The notes beneath the pieces were generated by a model, which was not told the origin of the DNA, did no database searches, and worked only from the letters and a program-made list of their open reading frames with translations. Shown piece by piece: positions 28,452 through 37,815 of a stretch of 64,000 bases of DNA. The stretch spans positions 1-64,000 of the forward strand of contig PAIP01000062.1 in assembly GCA_002704915.1 (NCBI GenBank). Direction: 5' to 3'. The position numbers and the translations under genes are program-made. Source of the DNA: Parvularcula sp. Lineage in GTDB: Bacteria; Pseudomonadota; Alphaproteobacteria; Caulobacterales; Parvularculaceae. The stretch's first letter is position 1. Every line of letters begins with the position of its first letter.

Positions 28452-29561
28452 TTACTCCGCAGCAGCGACGCCCGACGCGCCGAGCGCGGCCACCTCCTCC
28501 ACATATTCCTGACGCTTGCGCCTGTTCATTTCATCGAACTCTTCGGCGCGGTCATTGTCGTGCTTCATCAGTTCGCCATAGTCGACATCGGCAAAGCCGA
28601 GCACGCCCATTTCACCATAGGCCGCCTGAATCTTGTCGGACCAAAGGCCGATATCCCGGACGATTGGCACGATGCGCGAGAACAGCATGGTGCGGAACAT
28701 CTGCTGATAGCCGGACTCCATCTGCGCGGCGACGATTTCGTCCACCGGCAGCCCGAGGCTTTCATAAAGCTCGCGCGCTTCGAAGCGGTCGCGCATGTGA
28801 TAACAGGCCTCGACCAGAAACTCCTCGCGCTCGTCTCGCTCTTTCTGGGTGAGCTGCGGATAGTAATCTTTCAGCGTCAGGCGCCCGAAGGCCACATGGC
28901 GGGATTCATCCTGCATCACATATGCGTTGACCTGTTGCGCCAGCGGGTTCTGCGCCGTCTCGCGAATATTGTTGAAGGCGGCGAGCGCCAGCCCCTCGAT
29001 CACCACCTGCATGGCGAGATAGGTCATGTCCCAGCGGGAATCGCGCAGCGCCTGATCCACCAATGTCTGCAAGGGATGCGTCATGGGATAGGCGACGCCG
29101 AAACAGGTCAGGAGTTTTTTGTAAGCTTCCACATGCCGGGCTTCGTCCATCACCTGCGTCGAAGCGTAGAACTTGGCGTCGAGATCCGGCACCTGCTGCA
29201 CGATCTTCGCGGCGCAGATCAGCGCCGCCTGTTCGCCTTGCATGAATTGAGAAATCGTCCAGGCCTGATTGTGACGGCGGAGCTCGGCGCGCTCCTTGTC
29301 ATTCATCTTCTTCCAGACATCCGTATGAACAAGCCCGCCCATCTCATCGGCTATGCCCATGGGATTGTCTTCGCCAAGCTCGAGGGACCAGTCGATACGC
29401 TCAAGCGCATCCCACTGCATGTCCTTGCCCTTTTGATAAAGGTGCATCATCTGCTTGCGGCCGTCGTCATAGTCCCAGTCGAAAGCCGTTTCGAAATCCT
29501 GGGGAACGGTCCACACCGGATCGATGTCGGGGATCGGATAAAGCTCGCGCAAAGACGCCAT
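28452..29561 (-). CDS. Ferritin-like di-iron protein (R2/AurF-like oxygenase)
   Basis: This 369-residue all-helical protein has two ferritin-type metal pairs: Glu in FMQGEQAALICA with MDEARHVEAYKK, and Glu in VVIEGLALAAF with QDESRHVAFGRL. The E...ExxH repeated twice is the signature of di-iron carboxylate oxygenases such as the R2-like and AurF-like families. The reaction is unknown. A very strong ribosome site (AGGAGG, six bases before ATG) precedes it. The fur gene lies upstream on the same strand, which suggests possible iron regulation, but no clear Fur box was identified. Confidence 0.78.
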   Translation of the reverse strand: MASLRELYPIPDIDPVWTVPQDFETAFDWDYDDGRKQMMHLYQKGKDMQWDALERIDWSLELGEDNPMGIADEMGGLVHTDVWKKMNDKERAELRRHNQAWTISQFMQGEQAALICAAKIVQQVPDLDAKFYASTQVMDEARHVEAYKKLLTCFGVAYPMTHPLQTLVDQALRDSRWDMTYLAMQVVIEGLALAAFNNIRETAQNPLAQQVNAYVMQDESRHVAFGRLTLKDYYPQLTQKERDEREEFLVEACYHMRDRFEARELYESLGLPVDEIVAAQMESGYQQMFRTMLFSRIVPIVRDIGLWSDKIQAAYGEMGVLGFADVDYGELMKHDNDRAEEFDEMNRRKRQEYVEEVAALGASGVAAAE

Positions 29562-29718
29562 GGGTTTCCTCCTGATAAGCCGGAAGGCCGCATGCGCGCT
29601 CGGTTTATGTTCTGACGACGCGACGGTCGGGCGCGCTGGCCACCTCTTGGTACACTGGCCAGTTTACCTCGGAGATGTCAAGAATTTCTTATGCGCTTTG
29701 GCTGTTCCTGCCAGAAAT

Positions 29719-30138
29719 TCAAGAATCCTTGGATTTATCCAGCGGCACGCCATAGAGCTCCAGCCGGTGATCCACCAGCTTGTAGCCATGCTGTTCAGCG
29801 ATCTTCTTTTGCAGCGCCTCGATCTCTTCATTGACGAATTCGATCACCTCGCCGGATTTGAGGTCGATGAGATGGTCATGATGGCTTTCCGTCGCCTCTT
29901 CATAGCGCGCGCGGCCGTCCTGAAAGTCGTGGCGCTCCACCACGCCGGCTTCTTCGAAAAGGCGCATGGTCCGATAGACCGTGGCGATGGAAATATTGGG
30001 ATCGATCTCCGTGGCGCGGCGATGGATCTCCTCCACATCGGGATGGTCGTCGGCGATCGACAGCACGCGCGCAATCACCCGGCGCTGCTCGGTCATGCGC
30101 ATGCCCTTGGCGGTGCAGATTTTCTCAAGCCGATCCAT
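29719..30138 (-). CDS. fur: Fur-family transcriptional regulator (Fur/Mur)
   Basis: The ATG at 30138 has GGGAG five bases upstream and gives 139 residues; the longer frame to 30204 adds no conserved sequence. The winged helix is seen in RMTEQRRVIARVL and ISIATVYRTMRLFEEAGVVE, and the metal/dimer domain in ESHHDHLIDLKSGEVIEF, with its HHDH metal ligands. In alphaproteobacteria this syntenic copy (after rimI, before miaB) often acts as a manganese or iron regulator (Mur). It is followed by the ferritin-like gene. Confidence 0.92.
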   Translation of the reverse strand: MDRLEKICTAKGMRMTEQRRVIARVLSIADDHPDVEEIHRRATEIDPNISIATVYRTMRLFEEAGVVERHDFQDGRARYEEATESHHDHLIDLKSGEVIEFVNEEIEALQKKIAEQHGYKLVDHRLELYGVPLDKSKDS

Positions 30139-30229
30139 GCTGTCTCCCTGACCCGGCGCTTGCAGCAACGAGGCCTTTATTGCGCTCGCCGCTGGCCTAT
30201 GCAACTCGAAAGAGAACGAAATTAAGAGC

Positions 30230-30676
30230 CTACAAGTCGAGCGCCATCACCACCGCATCGCCGCCATCGGCGTAATAGCGGCGGCGCTCGCCCACCGGCG
30301 TGAAGCCAGCCTTTTTATAAAGCGCCGCGGCAGTTTCATTGAGGGCGTCCACTTCGAGAAAACAACGCTCGGCCCGCGCATCTTGAGCCGCGCGGATGAC
30401 GCCCGAAAGAAGCGCCTCGCCAAGGCCCTTTCCCCGCGCCGGCGCAACGACGCCGATTGTGAGAAGCTCCGCCTCGCTGCCGAGATCGCGCCAGACCGCA
30501 AAGCCCAGCGGTTCACGGACGTTTTCGCCGCCGAGAAGAACTGTCACGCGCGGCGCAACAAAACTCTCCTTCACGCTGTCTCCGCCCCAGCTTCTCCCGC
30601 CAAAGGCGAGCGCCTCCAGGCTGGCGAGCGTCTCGGCGTCCGCCGGTCCGGCGGTCCAGACCCGCCAGGCGTTCAT
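30230..30676 (-). CDS. rimI: Ribosomal-protein-alanine N-acetyltransferase RimI
   Basis: This 148-residue GNAT protein has the acetyl-CoA loop VVAPARGKGLGEALL near residue 80, then ERCFLEVDALNETAAALYKKAGF and GERRRYYADGGDAVVMAL, the classical RimI ending (YYxxGxDAxxM). RimI acetylates the N-terminus of ribosomal protein S18 and other proteins. Its ATG overlaps the tsaB stop by four bases, the usual tsaB-rimI coupling. Confidence 0.92.
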   Translation of the reverse strand: MNAWRVWTAGPADAETLASLEALAFGGRSWGGDSVKESFVAPRVTVLLGGENVREPLGFAVWRDLGSEAELLTIGVVAPARGKGLGEALLSGVIRAAQDARAERCFLEVDALNETAAALYKKAGFTPVGERRRYYADGGDAVVMALDL

Positions 30677-31347
30677 GACGCGGCGCTTTCAAAGAGACCG
30701 GGCTTTCCCGGCTTGGCGTCCGGCGGGCGCAGATAAAGGGGCCGCGGCGGCCCATCGGGCGCAGGCGCGGCAGCGGCGAGGCGAGCGACAATTCTGGCGT
30801 CGATTTCCTCCCGGCCGTCTGAAACCGCCCAGGTCGCAGACGCCGCGCCGATCAGCCCGGCGCCGGAGCCGATCACTTGCACCGGACGCCCGGCGACCTT
30901 TTTCGCTATGATTTTCATGGCTTCTTTCGGTTCCGCAACGAAAGGCGGCAGGAGCGTTTCGCCGCCCTTTCCGTAGAGTCCTGCGTAAACCTGGCCGCGG
31001 CGCGCATCGATGATGGGCGCGGTCAAGCCATCATTCCAATGCTCAGCGGCGAGCGCCGCAAGGCTCGTCACCCCGACAATGGCGATGCCGGTCCCGACGC
31101 CGAGGCCCCGGGCGAAAGAGAGGGCGACCCGCACGCCGGTGAAACCGCCCGGACCTACGACAACGCCGACACGGGTCAAATCGGCGATTGACACCCCCGC
31201 TTTGGCGAGCGCCGAGGCCACCATGGGGGCGAGACGCTCCGCATGGCCGCGCTCCATCCCCACGGATTCATCCGCGAGCACGTCATCGCCCCTTATGATG
31301 GCGACAGAACAGCGCTGTAGCGCCGTATCCAATCCCAAGACCAGCAT
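30673..31347 (-). CDS. tsaB: tRNA threonylcarbamoyladenosine biosynthesis protein TsaB
   Basis: TsaB supports TsaD in forming t6A37 on tRNA. The ATG at 31347 (MLVLGLDTALQRCSVAI) follows GGAGG at five bases and gives 224 residues; the frame to 31746 is an overextension through the divergent amidase gene. MERGHAERLAPMVASAL, VVVGPGGFTGVRVALSFARG and DARRGQVYAGLY are the expected actin-like ASKHA motifs. It is coupled to rimI. Confidence 0.95.
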   Translation of the reverse strand: MLVLGLDTALQRCSVAIIRGDDVLADESVGMERGHAERLAPMVASALAKAGVSIADLTRVGVVVGPGGFTGVRVALSFARGLGVGTGIAIVGVTSLAALAAEHWNDGLTAPIIDARRGQVYAGLYGKGGETLLPPFVAEPKEAMKIIAKKVAGRPVQVIGSGAGLIGAASATWAVSDGREEIDARIVARLAAAAPAPDGPPRPLYLRPPDAKPGKPGLFESAAS

Positions 31348-31413
31348 GAGCGCCTCCATAGGGACAGCGCCGCTATTCCGCAAATCCTTCCAGCAAACCG
31401 AAAGGAGGCCGTC

Positions 31414-31998
31414 ATGGCCGACCCCACGACGTTCCAGTTCAACCTGCCGCGAGACCGCGACTGGCCTCGCGCGCCCCTGTCTGAACGCACTCATGATATT
31501 GCCTGGGCCGCATCGGGCGGCTGCGCGTCCCTTCGCGGCGCCCCGCCGGCAGAGGCGGTGCGGGTGATGGTCATCCACGCCACCGCAGGCTCCTCCACTG
31601 CCGGCGCCGTTTCGGTGATGAAGCAAGGCCGCGCAAGCTTTCACTGGATTGTTCCTTGTAAGGACGAAAAAGAACATGGCGCTTATGTGTGGGCGACCTG
31701 CGCGGAGCGGCTCGCCGCGTGGCATGTGCGCCGGTCCTGCGCCCACCCCGACATATGCGCCGGAGCGACCAATCTTAACCGACTGTCGCTGGGAATCGAG
31801 ATCGTCAACCGGCAGGACGGTAGCGATTTCTTTTCACCCTGGCAGATCGAAGCAACAGCGGAGATCGTTCGCTACGCTGCGGGGAAATATCCGAACCTGG
31901 CGCATGTGGTTAGCCATGCGCGCCTCGATCCGGACCGGCGCACGGACCCGGGCCACAATTTTCCGTGGACGGAATTTAAGGCGATGGTTCTCGATTAG
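31414..31998 (+). CDS. N-acetylmuramoyl-L-alanine amidase (amidase_2/AmpD-like)
   Basis: The 194-residue product has a zinc amidase domain. The first His is in RVMVIHATAGSS, substrate residues occur around AAWHV and NRLSLGIEIVN (Glu), and the distal His is in VSHARLDPDRRTDPGHNFPW, the AmpD/PGRP-type ending. There is no signal peptide, so it may act on cytoplasmic muropeptides as AmpD does, or be released by phage-like means. It diverges from tsaB. Its TAG stop overlaps the stop of the convergent methyltransferase gene. Confidence 0.88.
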   Translation: MADPTTFQFNLPRDRDWPRAPLSERTHDIAWAASGGCASLRGAPPAEAVRVMVIHATAGSSTAGAVSVMKQGRASFHWIVPCKDEKEHGAYVWATCAERLAAWHVRRSCAHPDICAGATNLNRLSLGIEIVNRQDGSDFFSPWQIEATAEIVRYAAGKYPNLAHVVSHARLDPDRRTDPGHNFPWTEFKAMVLD

Positions 31999-32786
31999 GG
32001 GCGGCGCGCCACGAACAAGGACTGGCCGAAGAAATCCACCGGCCCCTCAAGGATCTCCCACCCATGGAAAAGATGATGACGCAGCCAGCTTTCCGGATGA
32101 TAGGCGACATAGGTGCGCGAGCCTTCCTTGACGCGCCCGCGTACAACAAGCTTGCCTGCATCGAACCGCGCCAGCTCCTCCGGCAGGAGCTGGTCCGGCG
32201 CAAGCTTCGTATGAAAGGCGCCCAGAAAAACGCCGCCCGGCGCCAGCACGCGGGCGATATCGTGAATCCAAGCGTCATGCGCTTCTTCGGACAGGTGCGT
32301 AAAGACAGAGAGCGCGTAAAGCGCATCGAAGGACGCGGCCGACGCCGGCAAGGGCGGCATCAGACCATTGTGAAAAAAACGGGCCTCGTTGACATGATCC
32401 GTACACCACTCAATTGCTCGGGCGTTGTAGTCGAAGCCGGTGCGCTCATAACGCGCCGGCAGATGGCGCAGCACGCGCGCCAGCCCGCAGCCCCAGTCGG
32501 CGACGCGAGGGCGCTCGGTCTTCACATGCGCATCGATATGCGCCGCGAGGGCCGAAGCCGTCTCGCGTCCCGTGCGCCAGTAAAGCGCGTAAGAGGTGTG
32601 GCGATACATGTCATGCATCCACCACAAGGGCGGCGGGTCAAAATCGGGATGGGCCTCGCGAAATCGGGCGTTCGCTTCCGCACTCGCCCATTTCGACCGC
32701 ATAAAGCGCATGGCGTCGAAGGCCGGCAAAAGTCCGGCGGCGCGGGCGACGGAAACCAAACGCTGTTTCATGGGCCGCGGCCTCAA
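31995..32786 (-). CDS. Class I SAM-dependent methyltransferase
   Basis: The 263-residue product has motif I RVADWGCGLARVLRHLP near residue 96, and a following FDYNARAIEW acidic strand. SFDALYALSVFTHLSEEAHD gives motif IV and a helix, and VLAPGGVFLGAFHTK gives motif V/VI. These define a type 11-like methyltransferase. The substrate is unknown; similar proteins occur with polysaccharide and lipid genes. It starts nine bases after the nitroreductase stop and may be cotranscribed. Confidence 0.85.
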   Translation of the reverse strand: MRPRPMKQRLVSVARAAGLLPAFDAMRFMRSKWASAEANARFREAHPDFDPPPLWWMHDMYRHTSYALYWRTGRETASALAAHIDAHVKTERPRVADWGCGLARVLRHLPARYERTGFDYNARAIEWCTDHVNEARFFHNGLMPPLPASAASFDALYALSVFTHLSEEAHDAWIHDIARVLAPGGVFLGAFHTKLAPDQLLPEELARFDAGKLVVRGRVKEGSRTYVAYHPESWLRHHLFHGWEILEGPVDFFGQSLFVARRP

Positions 32787-32795
32787 TCGGCGCGG

Positions 32796-33389
32796 TTAAA
32801 GGACCTGACACGCCTCGTCGAAATCGAGCCGCGGCGAGCGCGGGAAGAGGTTTTCATCCGTGCCATAGCCGATATTGCAGAGGAAATTCGATTTGTAGCT
32901 CGTGCCGGCGAAAAACTCCTTGTCGACGCCTTCATTGTCGAAACCGGACATGGGGCCGCAGTCGAGGCCAAGGGCGCGGGCGGCGATCATGAAATAGGCC
33001 CCCTGAAGCGTGCCGTTGCGAAAGGCGGTCGACTTGATCAGCTCATCATTGCCCTCGAACCAGCTTTTTGCGTCCGTATGCGGAAAAAGCTGGGGCAGCT
33101 TTTCATAAAATTCCATATCGTGCCCGATGATGACGCAGCAGGGTGCGGCCATCGTCTTCGCCTTGTTGCCGTCACTCAGATGCGGCTCAAGCCGCTTTTT
33201 CGCATCGTCAGAGACGACAAAGACAAAACGCGCCGGGGAGCAGTTGGCGGAGGTCGGCCCCCATTTGGTGAGATCGTAGACCGCCTGCATGAGGGGCCGG
33301 GTGACCTTGCGCTCTTCCCAGCCATTATGGGTGCGCGCCTCGCGAAAAATGATGTCGAGGGCCTGGTCGTTGATCATCTTGTCAGACAT
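32796..33389 (-). CDS. rutE: Nitroreductase-family protein, RutE/HadB-like (malonic semialdehyde reductase)
   Basis: The 197-residue product is of the size and pattern of RutE-type FMN enzymes. [16 protein letters not shown] carries the FMN-binding TSxN region, SAF-like [32 protein letters not shown] (given here in two parts, up to ARALGLD and GPMSGFDN) is the family's signature, and it ends in NIGYG. RutE reduces malonic semialdehyde to 3-hydroxypropionate in pyrimidine breakdown, but no other rut gene is nearby, so general detoxification is possible. The symbol is assigned by similarity only. Confidence 0.82.
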   Translation of the reverse strand: MSDKMINDQALDIIFREARTHNGWEERKVTRPLMQAVYDLTKWGPTSANCSPARFVFVVSDDAKKRLEPHLSDGNKAKTMAAPCCVIIGHDMEFYEKLPQLFPHTDAKSWFEGNDELIKSTAFRNGTLQGAYFMIAARALGLDCGPMSGFDNEGVDKEFFAGTSYKSNFLCNIGYGTDENLFPRSPRLDFDEACQVL

Positions 33390-33428
33390 GGGGGCTTCTC
33401 CGTCGGCTGTGGCTCGCCAGCCTACATG

Positions 33429-33638
33429 CTATTTTTCATAGCGGAAGCCAAGCTCCAGCGCGACCTGATAATAGGCCACCTTGTTTTCGTCGATCAGGCC
33501 GCGGGTCTCCTTCACCTCGAACCAGTCGAGATTTTTCAGCGTCTTCGAGGCCGTGGCGATGGCGTTCTGCACCGCGTCTTCAATAGAGGTTTTCGAGGTG
33601 CCCACGACTTTGGAGACGGCGTAAACATTATCGGACAT
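33429..33638 (-). CDS. Dodecin family flavin-binding protein
   Basis: The 69-residue product from the ATG at 33638 (AAAGGAG eight bases upstream) matches dodecin: VYAVSKVVGTSKTSIEDAVQ, the NLDWFEVKETRG segment with the flavin-stacking Trp, and a final YYQVALELGFRYE. Dodecins form dodecamers that store or buffer riboflavin or FMN. It follows nfuA but is separated from it by a terminator. Confidence 0.93.
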   Translation of the reverse strand: MSDNVYAVSKVVGTSKTSIEDAVQNAIATASKTLKNLDWFEVKETRGLIDENKVAYYQVALELGFRYEK

Positions 33639-33658
33639 GGAAAGCGCTCCTTTCATAG

Positions 33659-33684
33659 AAAAGGCGCGCCATCACAGCGCGCCT
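33659..33684 (-). terminator. Rho-independent terminator between nfuA and the dodecin gene
   Basis: On the minus strand AGGCGCGC and GCGCGCCT form a stem with a 7-base loop followed by a short T run. It lies 36 bases after the nfuA stop and immediately before the dodecin ribosome site. The dodecin gene would therefore be expressed by read-through or from an unseen promoter. Confidence 0.7.
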
Positions 33685-33719
33685 CTCAAGGAACACGACT
33701 GCGCCGCAAACGTTCGGTT

Positions 33720-34304
33720 TTACGCCGCCTCGACGCGCGCAACCTCCGGCACATAGTGCTTGAGCATGTTCTCGATGCCGCTCTTCAAGGTCATGGTCGA
33801 GGAGGGACAGCCCGCGCAGGCGCCCTGCATGGAGAGAAACACGACGCCGGTGCGCGGCTCGAAATGCTTGAAAACGATGTCGCCGCCATCGGCCGCGACG
33901 GCGGGCCGCACGCGGGTCTCAATCAGCTCGATGATCTGTTCGACGACTTCCCGGTCTTCGCCTTCATAGTCCTCAATCGGCGTCGCGGGCGAAGACGACT
34001 GAGCATTGGCGCCCTCCGCCAGGACCGGCAGACCGGCGGTGAGAAAATCGGCGATGGCGCCGAGGAGCGCCGGCTTGATGTGCATCCATTCGACCGCCTC
34101 GGCCTTGGTGACGGTGATAAAGTCGGCGCCGAGATAAACGCCCATGACCCCGTCCGTTTCAAAGAGCGTCGCGGCGAGCGGCGAGGCCGCGGCAGCCTCA
34201 ATCGTCGGGAAATCGACGCCCAGCGCGCCTTGCCCCAAGACCGGCTGGCCGGGCAGGAACTTCATGGATTGCGGGTTGGGGGTGTCTTCGGTCTGGATGA
34301 ACAT
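33720..34304 (-). CDS. nfuA: NifU/Nfu-type Fe-S scaffold protein
   Basis: The 194-residue product begins with an Nfu_N domain (MFIQTEDTPNPQSMKFLPG) and ends with the NifU C-terminal domain, whose cluster cysteines lie in GACAGCPSSTMTLKSGIEN (CxxC). It transfers [4Fe-4S] clusters to targets such as the MiaB and TtcA types of enzymes. This gene is the usual upstream neighbour of tsaB in alphaproteobacteria, and here it marks the far end of the broken-up cluster. Confidence 0.95.
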   Translation of the reverse strand: MFIQTEDTPNPQSMKFLPGQPVLGQGALGVDFPTIEAAAASPLAATLFETDGVMGVYLGADFITVTKAEAVEWMHIKPALLGAIADFLTAGLPVLAEGANAQSSSPATPIEDYEGEDREVVEQIIELIETRVRPAVAADGGDIVFKHFEPRTGVVFLSMQGACAGCPSSTMTLKSGIENMLKHYVPEVARVEAA

Positions 34305-34379
34305 GGGAAAACTCTCTTCTTCCGGCCCTACCTAGGGAGGAAACGCCCCGGTCGCAACGCCCGCGCGAGCGGAGGAGGC

Positions 34380-35300
34380 TCATTCAGCCTTCATATGTTC
34401 GCGAGAAATGAGCAAAACGCTGGCGAAAACGACGCCAAATCCGAGGAGGTGGAGCCAGCGGAAAGCCTCGCCCAGAAGCACATAGGAGAGAACCAGCGCC
34501 GAAACCGGCATCAGCCCCATGAAGACCGCGGCGATGGAGCCTTCGGTCCGCGAGATCCCCGCATACCAGAGCGCCGTTCCGAGCGCGAGCGTGCCCGCCC
34601 CGTACCAGGCGACCGCGGCCCATTCTCCGGCGCTCACCGCCCCTGCATCGAAGTCGCTCCACTGAAACGCCGCAAGGACCGCAAAGAGCGGGATCGAGGC
34701 CGACGCCGCCAAAAAGGCCACAAGCACAGGGGAAAGGTCGGCGCTCACCATGCGGCCGAGCAGGGTATAGGCGGCCTCGCAACAGACCGCAGCGAAGATC
34801 AGCGCCATGCCGAAAAGGGCCTTGCCGCCGCCCCCGTCGCCGCCCGCCGCGCCCGTGATATGAAGCAGCGCGACCCCGCCCACAGCCAGCGCCAGCGCCA
34901 GGATTTTGCGCGCCGTGGCGCTCTCGCCGAAGAACAGGATCGCCGACGCCGCGGTCACCGCGGGCGTTGTCGCCATCACCACCGCGCCGCCGACGCCAGA
35001 AATCATCCGCATGCCGTAAAGCATGAAGGCGGAAAATCCGACCATGCCGAAAAGCGCGATGGCGGCGAGCGCGATCACGTCCTTGCGGCTCGCCTTCTTC
35101 ACATCGCCGAGCCGGCCGATGGCGAAGGGCGCGAGGGCCAAGGCGCCAATGCCGACCCTGAGGAGCGAGCCCACAAAGACCGGCATGACATCCGTCACGA
35201 TTTTAGAGACCGGCGTCGCCGAGCCGAAGAGGATCATGCCCGAGGCAAGACAGGCGAAGGCGAGCGCATCCGAGCTTTCAGCCGTCTTTTGTTCGGTCAT
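34380..35300 (-). CDS. EamA-family (DMT) transporter
   Basis: The ATG at 35300 gives 306 residues; the frame further upstream is antisense to the malic enzyme gene. Ten hydrophobic segments are readable in two EamA halves, beginning FACLASGMILFGSATPVSKI and, after the middle, LFGMALIFAAVCCEAAYTLL. A late GTLALGTALWYAGI and FMGLMPVSALVLSYVLLGE follow the family's pattern. Such proteins export amino acids, metabolites or drugs; the substrate is unknown. It diverges from maeB with 120 bases between them. Confidence 0.88.
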   Translation of the reverse strand: MTEQKTAESSDALAFACLASGMILFGSATPVSKIVTDVMPVFVGSLLRVGIGALALAPFAIGRLGDVKKASRKDVIALAAIALFGMVGFSAFMLYGMRMISGVGGAVVMATTPAVTAASAILFFGESATARKILALALAVGGVALLHITGAAGGDGGGGKALFGMALIFAAVCCEAAYTLLGRMVSADLSPVLVAFLAASASIPLFAVLAAFQWSDFDAGAVSAGEWAAVAWYGAGTLALGTALWYAGISRTEGSIAAVFMGLMPVSALVLSYVLLGEAFRWLHLLGFGVVFASVLLISREHMKAE

Positions 35301-35420
35301 GGACGCAAAACGGCCATAAGCGGCCAATTGTTCCGCCTTTCCGCCCCCGCCAAGCATTGCGGGGCGCGGGGGACCCGCGTATGCCTCGGCGAAACCCGCC
35401 AGACAAGCCGGAACCGCTCC

Positions 35421-37715
35421 ATGGACGAAGAGACGAGAAAATACAGCGACGAAGAGGCCCTCAACTTCCACAGCCGCGGCAAGCCCGGCAAACTGGAGGT
35501 GACGCCCACCAAGCCCATGTCGACGCAGCGGGATTTGTCTCTCGCCTATTCCCCCGGCGTCGCCGCGCCGGTGCGAGCGATCGCAGAAGACCCGGACAAG
35601 GCTTATGACTACACCGCTAAGGGCAACATGGTGGCGGTTATCTCGAACGGCACCGCCATTCTCGGCATGGGCGACCTGGGCGCCCTCGCCTCGAAGCCGG
35701 TCATGGAAGGCAAGTGCGTCCTTTTTAAACGGTTCGCCGATATCGACTCCATCGATCTCGAAGTCGACACCAAAGACCCGGAAGCCTTCATCAACGCCGT
35801 CAAATATCTTGGCCCCGCCTTCGGCGGCATCAATCTCGAAGACATTGCGGCGCCCGAAAGCTTCATGATCGAGCAGCGGCTGAAAGAGGAGATGGACATT
35901 CCCGTCTTCCATGACGACCAGCACGGGACGGCGATCATCGCGGCGGCGGGGCTGTTGAACGCGCTCGACATCACCGGCAAGTCGATCAAGGACGTCAAGG
36001 TCGCCGTTTCCGGCGCGGGGTCTTCAGCGCTTTCCGTGATCGGCCTCATCAAGGCCATGGGGCTCCCCCATGAAAACGCGCTCGTTTGCGATTCCAAGGG
36101 CGTTCTGACCAAGGGCCGCCAGCTCGATCAGTGGCGCTCGGCGCATGCCGTCGAGACCGACAAGAAAAGCCTCGCCGAGGCTATGGACGGCGCCGATGTG
36201 GTGATCGGCCTTTCGGTCGCCGGCGCAATCTCCAAAGACATGATTAAATCCATGGCGAAAAACCCCATTGTTTTCGTCATGGCCAACCCGACGCCGGAAA
36301 TCCTGCCCGAGGAAATCATGGCCGTGAGGCAGGATGCGATCATCGCCACCGGCCGGTCGGACTATCCGAACCAGGTGAACAACGTTCTGGGCTTCCCCTA
36401 CATCTTCCGCGGCGCTCTCGACGCGCGCGCGCGCACCATCAACGAAGAGATGAAGATCGCCTGCGCCGAAGCGCTGGCGCGGCTCGCCCGCGAGGACGTG
36501 CCCGACGAAGTCGCCGCCGCCTATGGCAAGCGCCTGCGCTACGGGCCCGGCTATATCATTCCGACGCCCTTCGACCCGCGCCTCATATCCGAAATTCCAC
36601 CCGCCGTCGCCAAGGCCGCCGTGGATACGGGCGTTGCAAGGCGGCCGATCGAAGATTTTTCAAGCTACAAAAACGCGCTCGCCGCGCGGCTCGACCCCGC
36701 CGCCTCCTTCCTGCAGCGCATTTATTCCTCCTTGCGCGGCGTCGAAACGCAAAAGCGTGTCGTCTTCGCCGAGGGCGAGGAAGAGGCGGTCATTCGCGCC
36801 GCTTACGGCTTCCAGCAGGAAAATCTAGGCCGTGCGATCCTGATCGGACGCGAGGAATATATCCGCAAGGGCCTGAAGGACGCCGGCCTGCCCGAAGACG
36901 CAGATTTCGAAATCCATCACTCCCGCACCGCCAAGCACAGCGGTCTTTATACGGAATACCTTTACAAGCGGCTTCAGCGGAAAGGCTATCTCCACCGAGA
37001 CGCGGTTCGCCTCGTCAATACGGATCGCAATGTTTACGCCGCCTGTATGCTGGCGCATGGTCATGCCGACGGCATGGTGACCGGCATCACGCGCCATTAC
37101 GACGTGGCGCTCGATAATGTTCGCCTCGCTCTCGACCCGCGGCCAGGCGAGCGCATGGTGGGCATGTCCATCGTTCTGACCAAAAGCCGTACGTTGTTCA
37201 TCGCAGACACCAATGTCACCGAACTGCCGACGTCTGAGGATCTCGCGGAGATCGCCATGCAGGTGGCGCACGCCGCACGCCATATCGGCTTTCAGCCCAA
37301 AGTCGCCTTCGTTTCCTATTCGAATTTCGGCAATCCCGACACGGAACATTCGCGCCGCGTCGCAGGCGCCGTGGAAATTCTCGACAAGCGAGCCGATATC
37401 GATTTCGAATATGAAGGCGAAATGACGCCGCGCATGGCGCTCAATGAAAAGCTGCGCGAGCTTTATCCTTTCTCGCGCCTCAAGGGCGAAGCAAACGTGC
37501 TCATCACGCCGGGGGTCCATTCCGCGGCGATCTCATCAAAGCTGCTGGGCGAGGTCGGCGGCGCGCTGGTGCTGGGCCCCGTCCTCATCGGCCTCGAACG
37601 GCCCGTGCAGATCGCCCAGGTGGGCGCGCCGGTCGGCGATATCGTCACGCTCGCCGCCATGGCCGCTTACGAGCTCGATGCGGAGCACCGGTCCTGGGCG
37701 GAAAAGACGGCGTAA
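35421..37715 (+). CDS. maeB: NADP-dependent malic enzyme with C-terminal phosphotransacetylase domain
   Basis: MaeB converts malate to pyruvate with NADP+. The ATG at 35421 gives 764 residues. The malic domain is shown by SLAYSPGVAAPVRAI and FHDDQHGTAIIAAAGLLNAL, the NAD-binding domain by KVAVSGAGSSALSVI, and the C-terminal PTA-like domain (from about residue 430) by VVFAEGEEEAVIRAA and MVTGITRHYDVALD. The latter is usually regulatory and not catalytic in this family. The open frame extends far upstream on the plus strand by chance, so the family N-terminus was used to set the start. Confidence 0.95.
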   Translation: MDEETRKYSDEEALNFHSRGKPGKLEVTPTKPMSTQRDLSLAYSPGVAAPVRAIAEDPDKAYDYTAKGNMVAVISNGTAILGMGDLGALASKPVMEGKCVLFKRFADIDSIDLEVDTKDPEAFINAVKYLGPAFGGINLEDIAAPESFMIEQRLKEEMDIPVFHDDQHGTAIIAAAGLLNALDITGKSIKDVKVAVSGAGSSALSVIGLIKAMGLPHENALVCDSKGVLTKGRQLDQWRSAHAVETDKKSLAEAMDGADVVIGLSVAGAISKDMIKSMAKNPIVFVMANPTPEILPEEIMAVRQDAIIATGRSDYPNQVNNVLGFPYIFRGALDARARTINEEMKIACAEALARLAREDVPDEVAAAYGKRLRYGPGYIIPTPFDPRLISEIPPAVAKAAVDTGVARRPIEDFSSYKNALAARLDPAASFLQRIYSSLRGVETQKRVVFAEGEEEAVIRAAYGFQQENLGRAILIGREEYIRKGLKDAGLPEDADFEIHHSRTAKHSGLYTEYLYKRLQRKGYLHRDAVRLVNTDRNVYAACMLAHGHADGMVTGITRHYDVALDNVRLALDPRPGERMVGMSIVLTKSRTLFIADTNVTELPTSEDLAEIAMQVAHAARHIGFQPKVAFVSYSNFGNPDTEHSRRVAGAVEILDKRADIDFEYEGEMTPRMALNEKLRELYPFSRLKGEANVLITPGVHSAAISSKLLGEVGGALVLGPVLIGLERPVQIAQVGAPVGDIVTLAAMAAYELDAEHRSWAEKTA

Positions 37716-37815
37716 ACGCAATTAGCAATTTCTGCGCATGCGCCGCACTTATCTGTCGTTAATTTTCTTTAAACGCACAGAGTTCGCATTCTTAAGAGAC
37801 GATTTCGACGAACCG

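Noticed and set aside
32064-35420. Very long plus-strand open frame leading into maeB
   Set aside because: It is antisense to methyltransferase, nitroreductase, dodecin, nfuA and the EamA transporter genes, all well supported. The translated part is Arg/Gly-rich without family similarity and arises from high GC.
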